Counted from the first letter of the stretch, positions 28,003 to 36,589 are shown. The stretch is DNA of 64,000 nucleotides from JBEHWX01 sp048498995 (GCA_048498995.1 JBEHWX010000021.1:1-64000); one strand, 5' to 3'. The notes: generated by a model from the sequence alone, not told the origin. A program made the numbers and translations.

Positions 28003-28221
28003 ATGGCAAAACAGGGAGCTATCAAAGTCGACGGTGTCATCTCCGAAGTCCTTCCGAACGCGACGTTTCGGGTGAGGCTGGAGAACGGGCATGAGATCCT
28101 TGCCCACATCTCGGGGAAGATGCGGATGAATTACATCAAGATCCTCCAGGGGGATAGGGTCACCGTCGAGCTGTCTCCCTACGATCTGTCGAAGGGGCGG
28201 ATCACCTACCGGTTCAAGTAA
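28003..28221 (+). CDS. infA: Translation initiation factor IF-1
   Basis: OB-fold factor that occupies the 30S A site during initiation. 72 residues, the exact norm. Motifs EVLPNATFRVRLENGHEILAHISGKMR (in parts), YIKILQGDRVTVELSPYDL and RITYRFK. Spaced 40 bases after map. Confidence 0.98.
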   Translation: MAKQGAIKVDGVISEVLPNATFRVRLENGHEILAHISGKMRMNYIKILQGDRVTVELSPYDLSKGRITYRFK

Positions 28222-28333
28222 CCGCGCGGTTGAAGGCAACCATCCGGTGATGCCCCGAGCCGACGCGGTTCACGAAGCCGGCGGCCCCAGGAAATCGCGG
28301 TCTATTGCAAGCAATTCAAGAGCGAGTAGCGTC

Positions 28334-28450
28334 ATGAAAGTTCGAGCCTCAGTCAAGAAAATGTGCGACAACTGCAAGGTCGTCAAGCGCAAGGGCATTG
28401 TCCGGGTGATCTGCAAGAAGAACCCGAAGCACAAGCAGCGCCAGGGATGA
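28334..28450 (+). CDS. rpmJ: 50S ribosomal protein L36
   Basis: Smallest 50S protein, 38 residues, beginning MKVRASVKKMCDNCK. The zinc ligands are intact: CDNC (11-14), Cys27 in RVICKK, and His32 in PKHKQRQG. I chose the ATG at 28334; the frame is open upstream but L36 is always short. Located after infA as in many bacteria. Confidence 0.97.
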   Translation: MKVRASVKKMCDNCKVVKRKGIVRVICKKNPKHKQRQG

Positions 28451-28452
28451 TA

Positions 28453-28475
28453 TCCCACGGGATGACGTCCCGAGG
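28453..28475 (+). repeat. Spacer element shared with 18737-18761
   Basis: In the rpmJ-rpsM spacer, right after the rpmJ stop. TCCCACGGGATG then AC then GTCCCGAGG, matching the rplV-rpsC element with the two variable bases changed and one base missing. Further GGATGA/GGATGG-like bases follow to about 28505. Confidence 0.55.
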
Positions 28476-28641
28476 GGCTCACCCGGAAGGATGAGCCAGG
28501 GGATGGATCCCGAACCGGCAGGAGAGGCGCGCCGGAGCTGACGCGGTCGGATTCGATCGCGCGCCGGACGCCGGATGAGTGGCCGGAACGAGATTACTGA
28601 AGAGATTACAAGAGAGTATAAAGCTTCAAGGAGCTATAAAC

Positions 28642-29022
28642 TTGGCACGTATAGCTGGTATCGATCTCCCGAGAAACAAACACAGTCGCATCGGCCTGAC
28701 GTATATCTACGGCATCGGTCCGACGACCGCCATGCGCCTTCTGACCGAGGCAGGTGTCGACCCCTCGAAGAAGATCGGCGATCTGAGCGACGAAGAGGTC
28801 GGCCGGATCCGAATGATCATCCAGAACGACCTCAAGGTCGAGGGTGCTGCGCGCAGCGAGATGCAGCTGAACATCAAGCGTTTGATGGACATCGGCTCGT
28901 ATCGCGGACTGCGTCACCGTCGTGGTCTGCCGGTTCACGGCCAGCGGACCCGTACCAACGCCCGCACGCGCAAGGGACGTCGCAAGACGGTCGCCGGCAA
29001 GAAGAAGGCAGGTAAGAAGTAA
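28642..29022 (+). CDS. rpsM: 30S ribosomal protein S13
   Basis: 30S head protein contacting P-site tRNA and L5. 126 residues. The start is TTG at 28642: it gives ARIAGIDLPRNKH right after the initiator, the conserved S13 opening, and AAGGAG lies 8 bases upstream. A longer reading from 28579 adds 21 residues with no family likeness. Ends with the basic tail GRRKTVAGKKKAGKK. Confidence 0.97.
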   Translation: MARIAGIDLPRNKHSRIGLTYIYGIGPTTAMRLLTEAGVDPSKKIGDLSDEEVGRIRMIIQNDLKVEGAARSEMQLNIKRLMDIGSYRGLRHRRGLPVHGQRTRTNARTRKGRRKTVAGKKKAGKK

Positions 29023-29052
29023 GAGTAATCGCACCTGAGGACGGTAGAAAGC

Positions 29053-29445
29053 ATGGCTAAGAATACACAGCAGCAGAAGCGCAAGAAGAAGGTCACGACG
29101 GACTCCAACGGAAAGGCGTTCGTCAAGGCCACGTTCAACAACGTGATCGTGACCATTACCGACGTCTACGGTAACACCCTGAGCTGGAGCTCGGCCGGAA
29201 AGAACGGATTCCGCGGCTCGCGCAAGAACACTCCGTACGCGGCGCAGGTATGTGCCGAGAACGCCGCCCGCGAGGCCTACGACATGGGCCTTCGCAAGGT
29301 GGAGGTCTTCGTCAAGGGCCCCGGCTCCGGACGTGAGGCGGCGGTGCGCGCCATGCAGCAGAGCGGTCTGGAGATCCAGCAGATCACCGATCAGACGCCG
29401 CTGCCGCACAACGGCTGCCGTCCTCCGAAGCGCCGCCGCGTCTAA
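29053..29445 (+). CDS. rpsK: 30S ribosomal protein S11
   Basis: 30S platform protein next to the Shine-Dalgarno helix. 130 residues. NTQQQKRKKK at the start, then FVKATFNNVIVTITDVYGN, GSRKNTPYAAQVCAENAA, VEVFVKGPGSGREAAVRAM and PLPHNGCRPPKRRRV at the end. The Asn-Gly of PHNGC is the site that isomerises to isoaspartate in other bacteria. 30 bases after rpsM. Confidence 0.98.
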   Translation: MAKNTQQQKRKKKVTTDSNGKAFVKATFNNVIVTITDVYGNTLSWSSAGKNGFRGSRKNTPYAAQVCAENAAREAYDMGLRKVEVFVKGPGSGREAAVRAMQQSGLEIQQITDQTPLPHNGCRPPKRRRV

Positions 29446-29533
29446 CCACGGTGCGCCTCCGGCCATCCGGCAGTCCGGCCATCGAGCCGTCCGCGATGTG
29501 AGCTCCCCACGGTGAGCTGTTCCGCGGAAAGAC

Positions 29534-29589
29534 GCCGATGGCGAACTGCCGAAGGCGACATGCCGATGGCGGCATGCCGATGGCGGCAT
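29534..29589 (+). repeat. 14-base tandem repeat x4 in the rpsK-rpsD spacer
   Basis: Units gccgatggcgaact, gccgaaggcgacat, gccgatggcggcat, gccgatggcggcat. GCCGATGGC-like units can pair with each other. The 232-base spacer has no gene. Confidence 0.85.
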
Positions 29590-29677
29590 ATGAGGGGCGC
29601 TGACGATCACGGGCCGCTCGGAGAGCAATCCAGAGAGTAGAGAACGACGAGAATCAACATATCCCAGTATTACCTTT

Positions 29678-30310
29678 ATGGCTCGATACACAGGCGCGGT
29701 GTGCAAGCTTTGTCGGCGTGAGCGTCAGAAGCTCTTTCTGAAGGGGACAAAGTGCTACACTGAAAAATGTCCGGTCGACCGCCGGAACTTTCCTCCTGGT
29801 CAGCACGGCAACAACGCCCGTCGTGCGAAGGTCTCCGAATACGGCCTTCAGCTCCGCGAGAAGCAGAAAATCAAGCGTCAGTATCGCCTGCTCGAGAAGC
29901 AGTTCCGTCTGACGTTCGAGCGTGCGAACCGTCAGCGCGGCATCACCGGCGAGAACCTGGTGAAGCTGCTCGAGAGCCGTCTGGACAACGTGGTCTACCG
30001 CCTCGGCTTCGGTGCGTCGCGGGACGCGGCCCGTCAGCTGGTGCTTCACCGTCACATCCTGGTCAACGGGAAGTCGGTGAACATTCCGAGCTACACGGTG
30101 CGCGCCGGCGACACGGTGCAGGTGCGTGACCGCAGCCGGAAGCTCGACGCGATTCACGAGTCGCTGAAGAAGGTGACCGAGCGTCAGATTCCCGCGTGGC
30201 TCCAGCTCGACAAGGCCAGCATGAAGGGAACGTTCGTGAACGCTCCGGATCGTGCTGACGTTCCGCTCAACGCCTCGGAGCAGCTCGTCGTCGAGTTGTA
30301 CTCGAAGTAA
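29678..30310 (+). CDS. rpsD: 30S ribosomal protein S4
   Basis: Primary 16S rRNA-binding protein; also an antitermination factor and regulator of the alpha operon in E. coli. 210 residues, ATG start. The zinc-binding N-terminus is of the C+ type (CKLC at 9-12, then Cys in KCYTEKC). The S4 RNA-binding domain is visible as LESRLDNVVYRLGFG and the following ARQLVLHRHILVNGKSVNIPSY (in parts). A 138-base spacer leads to rpoA. Confidence 0.97.
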   Translation: MARYTGAVCKLCRRERQKLFLKGTKCYTEKCPVDRRNFPPGQHGNNARRAKVSEYGLQLREKQKIKRQYRLLEKQFRLTFERANRQRGITGENLVKLLESRLDNVVYRLGFGASRDAARQLVLHRHILVNGKSVNIPSYTVRAGDTVQVRDRSRKLDAIHESLKKVTERQIPAWLQLDKASMKGTFVNAPDRADVPLNASEQLVVELYSK

Positions 30311-30448
30311 CATTCGGAAGTGCCTCTGCTCGGTGCGCAGCCGACTTCCGGACCTACCGGTCCGACGTCGGCTGCGCATCGACGATATAATGCGAATCCA
30401 ACTGTCGTTAGTTCCGAACTTCCCACGAAGAGAACGTAGAGGTAAGCC

Positions 30449-31474
30449 TTGACAGAGCAAATCACTGGGCCGATGAGCTCGTTCATGCAGATGCCTGAGC
30501 GGGTTCAACTCGATGAATCGACTCGCAGCGAAACGTTCGGTCGGTTCGTGCTCCAGCCCCTGGAAGAGGGCTACGGCGCGACCATCGGCAACGCGTTTCG
30601 TCGTGTGCTCCTCGCCTCGATCCCCGGCTGTGCCATCTCCGGCATCCGGATCGACGGCGTCCTCCATGAGTTCCAGACCATCGAAGGCGTCAGCGAGGAT
30701 ATGGCGGAAGTTGTCCTGAATCTGAAGGAAGTCCGCCTCAAGCAGTTGGACAAGAAGGCCAGCCGCGTCGCCTTTACCGTCACCGGCCCGGCGGACTTCA
30801 CCGGCCGCGACATCCAGAACGCCACCGACGCGTTCGAGGTTCTCAATCCGGATCATCACATCGCCACCCTTTCCGAGGGGGTTCGTCTGAACGTCGAGCT
30901 CCGGATCGGACGTGGCAAGGGATACGTTCCGAGCGAGGAGAACCGCCAGCCGGACCAGCCGATCGGCATGATCGCGATCGACTCGATCTTCACGCCGATC
31001 CTCAACGTCCGCTATCTGGTCGAGCCGACCCGCGTCGGCCAGAAGACCGACTACGAGAAGCTGACGCTGGACATCACGACCGACGGATCGATCTCCCCCG
31101 AGGAGGCTCTGGCCTCCGGCGCGAAGATCCTCCGCGATCATATCCAGCTGTTCCTGAACTTCGACGCCCAGGAGGCGCAGGTCTCCGAGGAAGAGGAGTC
31201 GAAGGAGGCCGAGATCAGCCGCGTCCGCCGGATCCTGAACACGCCGGTCGACGAGCTCGAGCTGTCGGTCCGCTCGCACAACTGCCTGAAGGCGGCCAAC
31301 ATCCACACGATCGCCGACCTCGTCTCCCGTCAGGAGAACGAGATGCTGAAGTTCCGCAACTTCGGCCGCAAGTCGCTGGCGGAGTTGACCGAGATCATCG
31401 AGGATTTCGGGCTCACCTTCGGCATGGACGTGGACAAGTACCTGAAGGCGGAGGACGGCGGCTCGCGCGACTGA
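30449..31474 (+). CDS. rpoA: RNA polymerase alpha subunit
   Basis: Scaffold and UP-element-binding subunit of RNA polymerase. 341 residues. I placed the start at TTG 30449 (AGAGG lies 6 bases upstream); an ATG at 30473 is possible but has weaker spacing. The N-terminal domain has FGRFVLQPLEEGYGATIGNAFRRVLLASIPG and the dimerisation region; the C-terminal domain has SVRSHNCLKAANIHTIADLV and FRNFGRKSLAEL. An acidic linker (EVSEEEESKE) separates them. Confidence 0.97.
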   Translation: MTEQITGPMSSFMQMPERVQLDESTRSETFGRFVLQPLEEGYGATIGNAFRRVLLASIPGCAISGIRIDGVLHEFQTIEGVSEDMAEVVLNLKEVRLKQLDKKASRVAFTVTGPADFTGRDIQNATDAFEVLNPDHHIATLSEGVRLNVELRIGRGKGYVPSEENRQPDQPIGMIAIDSIFTPILNVRYLVEPTRVGQKTDYEKLTLDITTDGSISPEEALASGAKILRDHIQLFLNFDAQEAQVSEEEESKEAEISRVRRILNTPVDELELSVRSHNCLKAANIHTIADLVSRQENEMLKFRNFGRKSLAELTEIIEDFGLTFGMDVDKYLKAEDGGSRD

Positions 31475-31604
31475 GCCGAGGCCCGCTCCGCATCGATTCT
31501 CCGCACGGCGCCGGCGGGCTAGCCCCGCAGAGGACGCACCAGATCGAACGAACAACGCATCATTGCGGCCCGGCCTCCGTGTCGGCCAACTCCAGGATAG
31601 ACCA

Positions 31605-32288
31605 ATGAGACATCGAGTAGAAGGTAGAAAGCTCAAACGTACCGCCAGCCATCGGAAGGCGCTGCTGCAGGCGCTGGCCGTTTCTCTCTTCCGTCACAAG
31701 AGAATCAAGACGACCGAGGCGAAGGCCAAGGAGGCCCGTCGGTATGCCGAGGCTCTGATCACCCGCGCGAAGAACGCCTATCTGGCCGAGCGCGAGGGAG
31801 CCCCGTCGGACGTCCACGCTCGCCGCGTGGTTGCCCGCGATATCCACGACAACGCGGTGCTGCGCGAGCTCTTCAGCGAGATCGCCCCGAAGGTCGCCGA
31901 TCGTCCGGGTGGCTACACCCGCGTCGTGAAGCTTGGCCAGCGCATCGGCGACGGTGCCCGCATGGCGGTCCTGGAGCTGGTCGATTACAACACCGAGCGT
32001 GACGAGAGCGCGGCCCGTACCCGCTCGAAGAGCACGATGTCGCGCGCCGAGCGCGTCCGCCGCAGCCAGGCCAAGCAGGCCGCTCCGGCCGCCGCCGCTC
32101 CGGTAGCCGCCCCGGCTCCGGTCGAGGAGGCTCCGGTCTCCGACGCCGCCGAGCAGGCTCCGGTCGCCGAGGCCACGATGCCTGAGGCCCCCGCGGCCGA
32201 GGCGCCGTCGGCCGAGACGCCGGCCACCGAGGGTGGTGAGGCCGCTTCGGCCGAGACCGCTCCGTCGGGCGACGAGCCGACCGCGTAA
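31605..32288 (+). CDS. rplQ: 50S ribosomal protein L17 with long acidic C-terminal tail
   Basis: 50S protein near the tunnel exit. The L17 core (about residues 1-120: RHRVEGRKLKRTASHRKALL, then EARRYAEALITRAK, GGYTRVVKLGQRIGDGARMA) is complete. Some 105 more residues follow, made of Ala, Pro, Glu, Val, Thr repeats (PAAAAPVAAPAPVEEAPV and AEAPSAETPATEGGEAAS). Total 227 residues versus about 120-130 in most bacteria. I chose the ATG at 31605 to match the family start. Last gene of the alpha operon. Confidence 0.96.
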   Translation: MRHRVEGRKLKRTASHRKALLQALAVSLFRHKRIKTTEAKAKEARRYAEALITRAKNAYLAEREGAPSDVHARRVVARDIHDNAVLRELFSEIAPKVADRPGGYTRVVKLGQRIGDGARMAVLELVDYNTERDESAARTRSKSTMSRAERVRRSQAKQAAPAAAAPVAAPAPVEEAPVSDAAEQAPVAEATMPEAPAAEAPSAETPATEGGEAASAETAPSGDEPTA

Positions 32289-32348
32289 AAACTTCGCCCA
32301 TCGGCGAGAAAACAATTTTACAATTTGAGGAAAAGTTGTAAGGTTGCC

Positions 32349-32392
32349 GAGAGCCTCACTATGAAGTCATAGTGAGGCTCTCGTCTTTTCTT
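32349..32392 (+). terminator. Alpha operon terminator
   Basis: Perfect 16-bp stem GAGAGCCTCACTATGA (32349-32364) / TCATAGTGAGGCTCTC (32367-32382) followed by GTCTTTTCTT. It closes the ribosomal supercluster after rplQ. Confidence 0.9.
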
Positions 32393-32513
32393 CGTCGGCC
32401 TTCGTTGAGTTCTCTGTCGGTATTGGTGATCACTGTTCAACCAGCTACCACGTGTCTCTCACAAGTCGCCCGGCAAGATCGGTTTCAAAAGATCCTTATC
32501 GAGGTACATCGCA

Positions 32514-33053
32514 GTGAACATCTACGTGGGGAACATCCCCTACCACGTGACGGAGGAAGATATCCGTCAGGCATTCTCCGAGTTTGGCGACGTGACGTCG
32601 GCCAACATCATCATTGACAAGGTTACTGGACGCTCTCGTGGCTTCGCCTTCGTTGAGATGGCGGGCAATGAGGAGGGACAGCGGGCGATTTCCGAGATGA
32701 ACGGCAAGGAATGGGAGGGCCGCACCCTGACGGTCAACGAGGCGCGTCCTCGCACCGAGGGACGTAGCGGCGGATATAGTGGCGGCGGAGGAGGCGGTGG
32801 TCGTCGCAGCGGCGGCGGCGGCTATGGCGGTGGACGCTCGGAGTATGGCGGCGGCGGCGGTGGCGGCTATAGCGGTGGCGGCGGTGGATACAGCGGCGGC
32901 GGCCACAGCGGTGGCGGTGGATATGGTGGCGGCGGTGGCCGCTCCGATCATGGCGGTGGCCGAGATCGTGATCGCGACCGTGGCGGACGCGGCAAGGGAC
33001 GCGAGCGGGAAAATCAGGGCTTCGACGGATGGGGAGACGAGGACGAATTCTGA
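32514..33053 (+). CDS. RRM RNA-binding protein with RGG/GGY tail
   Basis: A 179-residue protein, GTG start with GAGGT upstream. Residues 1-75 form an RRM with RNP2 IYVGNIPY (3-10) and RNP1 RGFAFVEM (42-49). The rest is a glycine-rich low-complexity tail with RGG-like and GGGY units, then a charged end (DRDRDRGGRGKGRERE). This is the cyanobacterial/Bacteroidota-type Rbp family, often linked to cold or RNA-granule functions in other bacteria. It is flanked by terminators, so it is probably transcribed alone. Confidence 0.92.
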   Translation: MNIYVGNIPYHVTEEDIRQAFSEFGDVTSANIIIDKVTGRSRGFAFVEMAGNEEGQRAISEMNGKEWEGRTLTVNEARPRTEGRSGGYSGGGGGGGRRSGGGGYGGGRSEYGGGGGGGYSGGGGGYSGGGHSGGGGYGGGGGRSDHGGGRDRDRDRGGRGKGRERENQGFDGWGDEDEF

Positions 33054-33092
33054 GATTCGGTGGAAACGCCGATCTTTGAGGACGCAGTTTCG

Positions 33093-33130
33093 GCCACCAA
33101 GCGGTACACTGTACTCTTGGTGGCTTTTTA
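33093..33130 (+). terminator. Terminator after the RRM gene
   Basis: GCCACCAAG (33093-33101) / CTTGGTGGC (33116-33124), with an inner GTAC...GTAC pairing, followed by TTTTTA. It lies only 18 bases before the engB ATG. Confidence 0.85.
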
Positions 33131-33148
33131 TTTGTATTCCCAACCTCG

Positions 33149-33742
33149 ATGATCAAGATCACATCGGCCGAGTTCGTCATCAGCGCCGCTCGACCGGCTC
33201 AGTTCCCTTCAACGCGGATCGCGGAAGTAGCCTTCGCGGGCCGCTCCAACGTCGGCAAGTCGTCGTTGCTCAACACGCTCGTCGGTCGCAAGGCGCTGGC
33301 CAAGACCAGCTCCACTCCCGGCAAGACGCAGCAGATCAACTTCTTTCTGATCAACGGCAAGCACCACTTCGTCGACCTGCCCGGCTACGGCTACGCGCAG
33401 GTCTCGAAGACGGAGCGGGAGGCGTGGGCGCGCGTTATCGAGGCGTATCTCACCAACCGCGAGCAGCTTCGGCTGGTGGTGGCCCTGAGCGATATCCGCC
33501 ACGAGACGCCGGCCCTCGACCGCCAGCTGTTCGAATGGCTTCATCAGCTCGGGCAACCGTTCGTGGTGGTGCTCACCAAGCACGACAAGGTGAGCGCCGC
33601 CGAGGCCGAGAAGCGGCGCCAGCAGGTGCTCGAGCTGCTCGACGGCGTCGAGGAATGCGTCGGCGTGATCCCCTTCTCCTCCGAGACCCGACACAATCGC
33701 GATCAGCTCCTGAAGGTGCTTTTCGATGCTCTCGACAGGTGA
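33149..33742 (+). CDS. engB: Ribosome biogenesis GTPase EngB/YsxC
   Basis: Essential GTPase for 50S maturation in many bacteria. 197 residues. G1 GRSNVGKS (31-38), G2 Thr in TSSTPGKTQ, G3 DLPGYGYA (76-83), G4 TKHD, and G5 SSET near the end. YsxC-specific FVDLPGYGYAQVS is clear. It follows a terminator by 18 bases, so it may depend on read-through or on a promoter within the RRM gene. Confidence 0.95.
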   Translation: MIKITSAEFVISAARPAQFPSTRIAEVAFAGRSNVGKSSLLNTLVGRKALAKTSSTPGKTQQINFFLINGKHHFVDLPGYGYAQVSKTEREAWARVIEAYLTNREQLRLVVALSDIRHETPALDRQLFEWLHQLGQPFVVVLTKHDKVSAAEAEKRRQQVLELLDGVEECVGVIPFSSETRHNRDQLLKVLFDALDR

Positions 33743-33766
33743 TTCACACACATACATGGACCACGG

Positions 33767-34909
33767 ATGAAACCACGTCTTTTCACTCCCGGGCCGACCC
33801 CGGTTCCCGAATCGGTCATGCTCCGCATGGCCCAGCCGATCATTCATCACCGGACGCCGGAGTTCCAGCGCTCGCTGATGGAGGCGACCGAGAACCTCAG
33901 CTACCTCTTCGGCACCACGCAGCCGGTCTTCACCCTCACGTCGAGCGGCACCGGCGCCATGGAGGCGGCGATCGTCAACACCCTCTCGGCCGGCGACGAG
34001 ATCATCTTCGTCAACGCCGGCAAGTTCGGCGAGCGATGGGGAGAGATCGCGCGCGCCTACGGCGTGACCGCGCACGAGGTGACCAAGGAGTGGGGAACCG
34101 CCGCCACCGCCGATGACATCCTCGCCGCGCTCGAGGCGCATCCGGCCGTGAAGGCGGTCTGCCTGACGCACAGCGAAACCTCCACCGGCGTCTTCACCGA
34201 CGTGCGCGCCATCGCCGCGGCGGTGCGCGAGCGCCACGACGTGCTGATGATCATCGACGGCATCACCGCCGTCGGCGCGCACGAGCTCCGCTTCGACGAG
34301 TGGGGACTGGACGTGGTGGTGACCGGGTCGCAGAAGGGGCTGATGATTCCGCCCGGACTCGCCTTCATCGCGCTCAGCGATCGCGCCTGGGCCGCCGCCG
34401 AGCGCTCCACGCTGCCGAAGTACTACTTCGACCTGCTCGTGGCCCGCAAGGCGATCAAGAGCGAGGATACTCCCTGGACTCCGGCGGTGACGCTCGTGCT
34501 CGGCGTGGCCGAGGCTCTGAAGATGATCCGCGACGAGGGGATCGAGAATGTCTGGGGCCGGCACGCGCGGCTGGCCTCGGCGCTCCGCGCCGGCGTGAGC
34601 GCGCTCGGGCTGGAGCTCTTCGGCACCCCGCCATCCAACGCCGTCACCTCCGTGATGCTCCCGGAGAAGGGGAGCGACTTCATGGCCGCGCTGAAGAAGA
34701 CCTATCGCGTCACGATCGCCGCCGGTCAGGAGCACCTGAAGGGGAAGATCTTCCGCGTCTCCCACCTCGGCTATTACGACGAGGCGGACATGCTGAGCAT
34801 CCTCTACGCGATCGAGGGAGCGCTCACCGACATCGGGCATCCGCACGAGATCGGCGCCGGCCTGGCCGCCGCCCAGCGCGTCTTCGCCGGCGCCGGGGAG
34901 GCACGATGA
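33767..34909 (+). CDS. Class V aminotransferase (serine/alanine-glyoxylate type)
   Basis: A PLP enzyme of fold type I, 380 residues, with the family opening RLFTPGPTPVPESV, the PLP lysine in GSQKGLM (Lys190), and Asp164 in MIIDGITAVG. These features fit alanine-glyoxylate, serine-pyruvate or serine-glyoxylate aminotransferases. It overlaps serA by 4 bases (ATGA), so phosphoserine or 3-phosphohydroxypyruvate transamination is attractive; a SerC-type role would be an inference from context only. Confidence 0.88.
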   Translation: MKPRLFTPGPTPVPESVMLRMAQPIIHHRTPEFQRSLMEATENLSYLFGTTQPVFTLTSSGTGAMEAAIVNTLSAGDEIIFVNAGKFGERWGEIARAYGVTAHEVTKEWGTAATADDILAALEAHPAVKAVCLTHSETSTGVFTDVRAIAAAVRERHDVLMIIDGITAVGAHELRFDEWGLDVVVTGSQKGLMIPPGLAFIALSDRAWAAAERSTLPKYYFDLLVARKAIKSEDTPWTPAVTLVLGVAEALKMIRDEGIENVWGRHARLASALRAGVSALGLELFGTPPSNAVTSVMLPEKGSDFMAALKKTYRVTIAAGQEHLKGKIFRVSHLGYYDEADMLSILYAIEGALTDIGHPHEIGAGLAAAQRVFAGAGEAR

Positions 34910-36507
34910 GCGACTGGCGCGTTCTCATCGCCGACGCGGTGAGCCCCGAGTGCGACGCGATCCTCGAGCGTCGCGGCATCGACGTCGATCGTGCCGTCGG
35001 CGTCTCTCGCGATGAGCTGAAGAAGATCCTGCCGGAGTATCATGGCATGATCGTCCGGAGCGCGGTGAAGGTGGACGCCGAGCTGATCGGCGCGATGGAG
35101 AAGATGCGCGGCATCGGCCGCGCCGGCGCCGGCGTGGACAAAATCGACGTGACCGCAGCCACCGGGCGCGGCATCGTGGTGATGAACACGCCCGGCGGCA
35201 ACACCATCTCCGCGGCCGAGCACAGCGTGGCGATGATGCTCTCGATGCTCCGGAAGATCCCGGCCGCCAACGCCAGGCTCCGCAACGGCGTCTGGGATCG
35301 GAAAACGTTCGTCGGCACCGAGCTGATGGGGAAGCGTGTCGGCGTGCTCGGCCTCGGCCGGATCGGCCGCGAGGTCGCCACCCGCGTGCAGTCCTTCGGC
35401 GCGCTCGTGCACGGCTACGATCCGGTGCTCTCGGCCGATGCCGTCGGCGGGCTCGGCATCACGCCGAGCACGTTCGAGGAGATGATCGAGGGGATGGACA
35501 TCCTCACGATCCACATCCCGCTGGTGGCCTCCACGCGCGGTCTGATCGGCGCCGCGGAGCTCGGCCGGATGCGGCGCGGAAGCTTCATCGTCAACTGCGC
35601 CCGCGGCGGCATCGTCGACGAGGCGGCGCTGCTCGCGGCGCTCGAATCGGGACAGATCGCCGGCGCCGCGCTCGACGTCTTCGCCGAGGAGCCGCCGACC
35701 TTTCCGAGCGCGCTCATCGATCATCCGAACGTGGTCGCCACGCCGCACATCGCCGCCTCCACCAATGAGGCGCAGGAGCGGGTGGCGCTCGACATCGCCG
35801 ATCAGATCGCCGACTTCTTCGAGGGGAAAGGGGCGCGTGGCGTGGTCAACGCCGTCGGCCTCGAGGCCTCGCTCCGGAGCGAGGCGCTGCCGCTGATGCA
35901 GTCGGCCGAGACGCTCGGCGCGTTCATGGGGCAGCTCGCCGGCGAAGGGAATCTGCGGGCGCGACTGGTGGCCTACGGCGCGGACGCGGTAACGATCGTC
36001 CGGGGCCTCGGCGCGGCGCTTCTAGCCGGACTGGTCTCCAAGGGAGCCGATGGGAGCGTCAACGCGATCAACGCCGAGATGCTGGCCGAGCGGCGTGGGA
36101 TAGAGCTGACGACCGAGGGGGAAGGGGCGCACGATCAGTTCACGACGCTCCTCGTGGCCGAGGTCTCCGCCGGCAATCGGAGCTGGCGCGCGGGCGTCAC
36201 GGTCTTCGGGCTGCGCGAGCCGCGGCTGGTGATGATCGACGACGTCTGGCTCGACGTGAAGCCGGCGGGACGACTGATCCTGTTCCAGAACGTGGACCGT
36301 CCCGGCGTGCTCGCCGCGGCCAGCAGCCTGCTGGCTTCCCGAGGCGTCAACATCGCCGACGTATCGCTCGGGCGCCGCGAGGGGACCGGGCACGCGCTCA
36401 CGGTGATGCGCGTCGACGACGAGATCGACGCCTCGCTCCTCGAGGAGCTGCGCGGGCTGGAGTCGGTGGACGATGTCCGCCTGGTGGTGCTTCCCGAGCT
36501 CGGATGA
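34906..36507 (+). CDS. serA: D-3-phosphoglycerate dehydrogenase SerA
   Basis: First step of serine synthesis, NAD-dependent. 533 residues. NAD-binding GLGRIG (149-154); catalytic residues Arg233 (in NCARGG), Glu262 (in FAEEP) and His281 (in TPHIAAS). After the catalytic domain comes an allosteric substrate-binding-like region and a C-terminal ACT domain (about 460-530: FQNVDRPGVLAAASSLLASR), which in the long form binds serine. Start overlaps the aminotransferase stop (ATGA). Tandem 17-base repeats begin at the stop codon, and a terminator follows at 36550. Confidence 0.94.
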   Translation: MSDWRVLIADAVSPECDAILERRGIDVDRAVGVSRDELKKILPEYHGMIVRSAVKVDAELIGAMEKMRGIGRAGAGVDKIDVTAATGRGIVVMNTPGGNTISAAEHSVAMMLSMLRKIPAANARLRNGVWDRKTFVGTELMGKRVGVLGLGRIGREVATRVQSFGALVHGYDPVLSADAVGGLGITPSTFEEMIEGMDILTIHIPLVASTRGLIGAAELGRMRRGSFIVNCARGGIVDEAALLAALESGQIAGAALDVFAEEPPTFPSALIDHPNVVATPHIAASTNEAQERVALDIADQIADFFEGKGARGVVNAVGLEASLRSEALPLMQSAETLGAFMGQLAGEGNLRARLVAYGADAVTIVRGLGAALLAGLVSKGADGSVNAINAEMLAERRGIELTTEGEGAHDQFTTLLVAEVSAGNRSWRAGVTVFGLREPRLVMIDDVWLDVKPAGRLILFQNVDRPGVLAAASSLLASRGVNIADVSLGRREGTGHALTVMRVDDEIDASLLEELRGLESVDDVRLVVLPELG

Positions 36508-36539
36508 TGCTCGATCGTCGACGATGCTCGATCGTCGAT
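36506..36539 (+). repeat. 17-base direct repeat x2 at the serA 3' end
   Basis: gatgctcgatcgtcgac at 36506-36522 and the same with a final t at 36523-36539. The first copy overlaps the serA stop codon. Confidence 0.8.
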
Positions 36540-36549
36540 GATGAACATG

Positions 36550-36589
36550 GCGGCCGGGGATGCCTCAGCGTTCCCGGCCGCTTCGTTTC
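36550..36589 (+). terminator. serA terminator with TTCGTTTC trailer
   Basis: GCGGCCGGGGA (36550-36560) pairs with TTCCCGGCCGC (36571-36581) with one G-T wobble, followed by TTCGTTTC. One of the CGTTTC-trailer set. Confidence 0.7.

Noticed and set aside
33767..34909. Calling the aminotransferase SerC
   Set aside because: SerC is a different class V subgroup; this protein's opening and lysine motif fit alanine/serine-glyoxylate types. The serA overlap alone is not enough.
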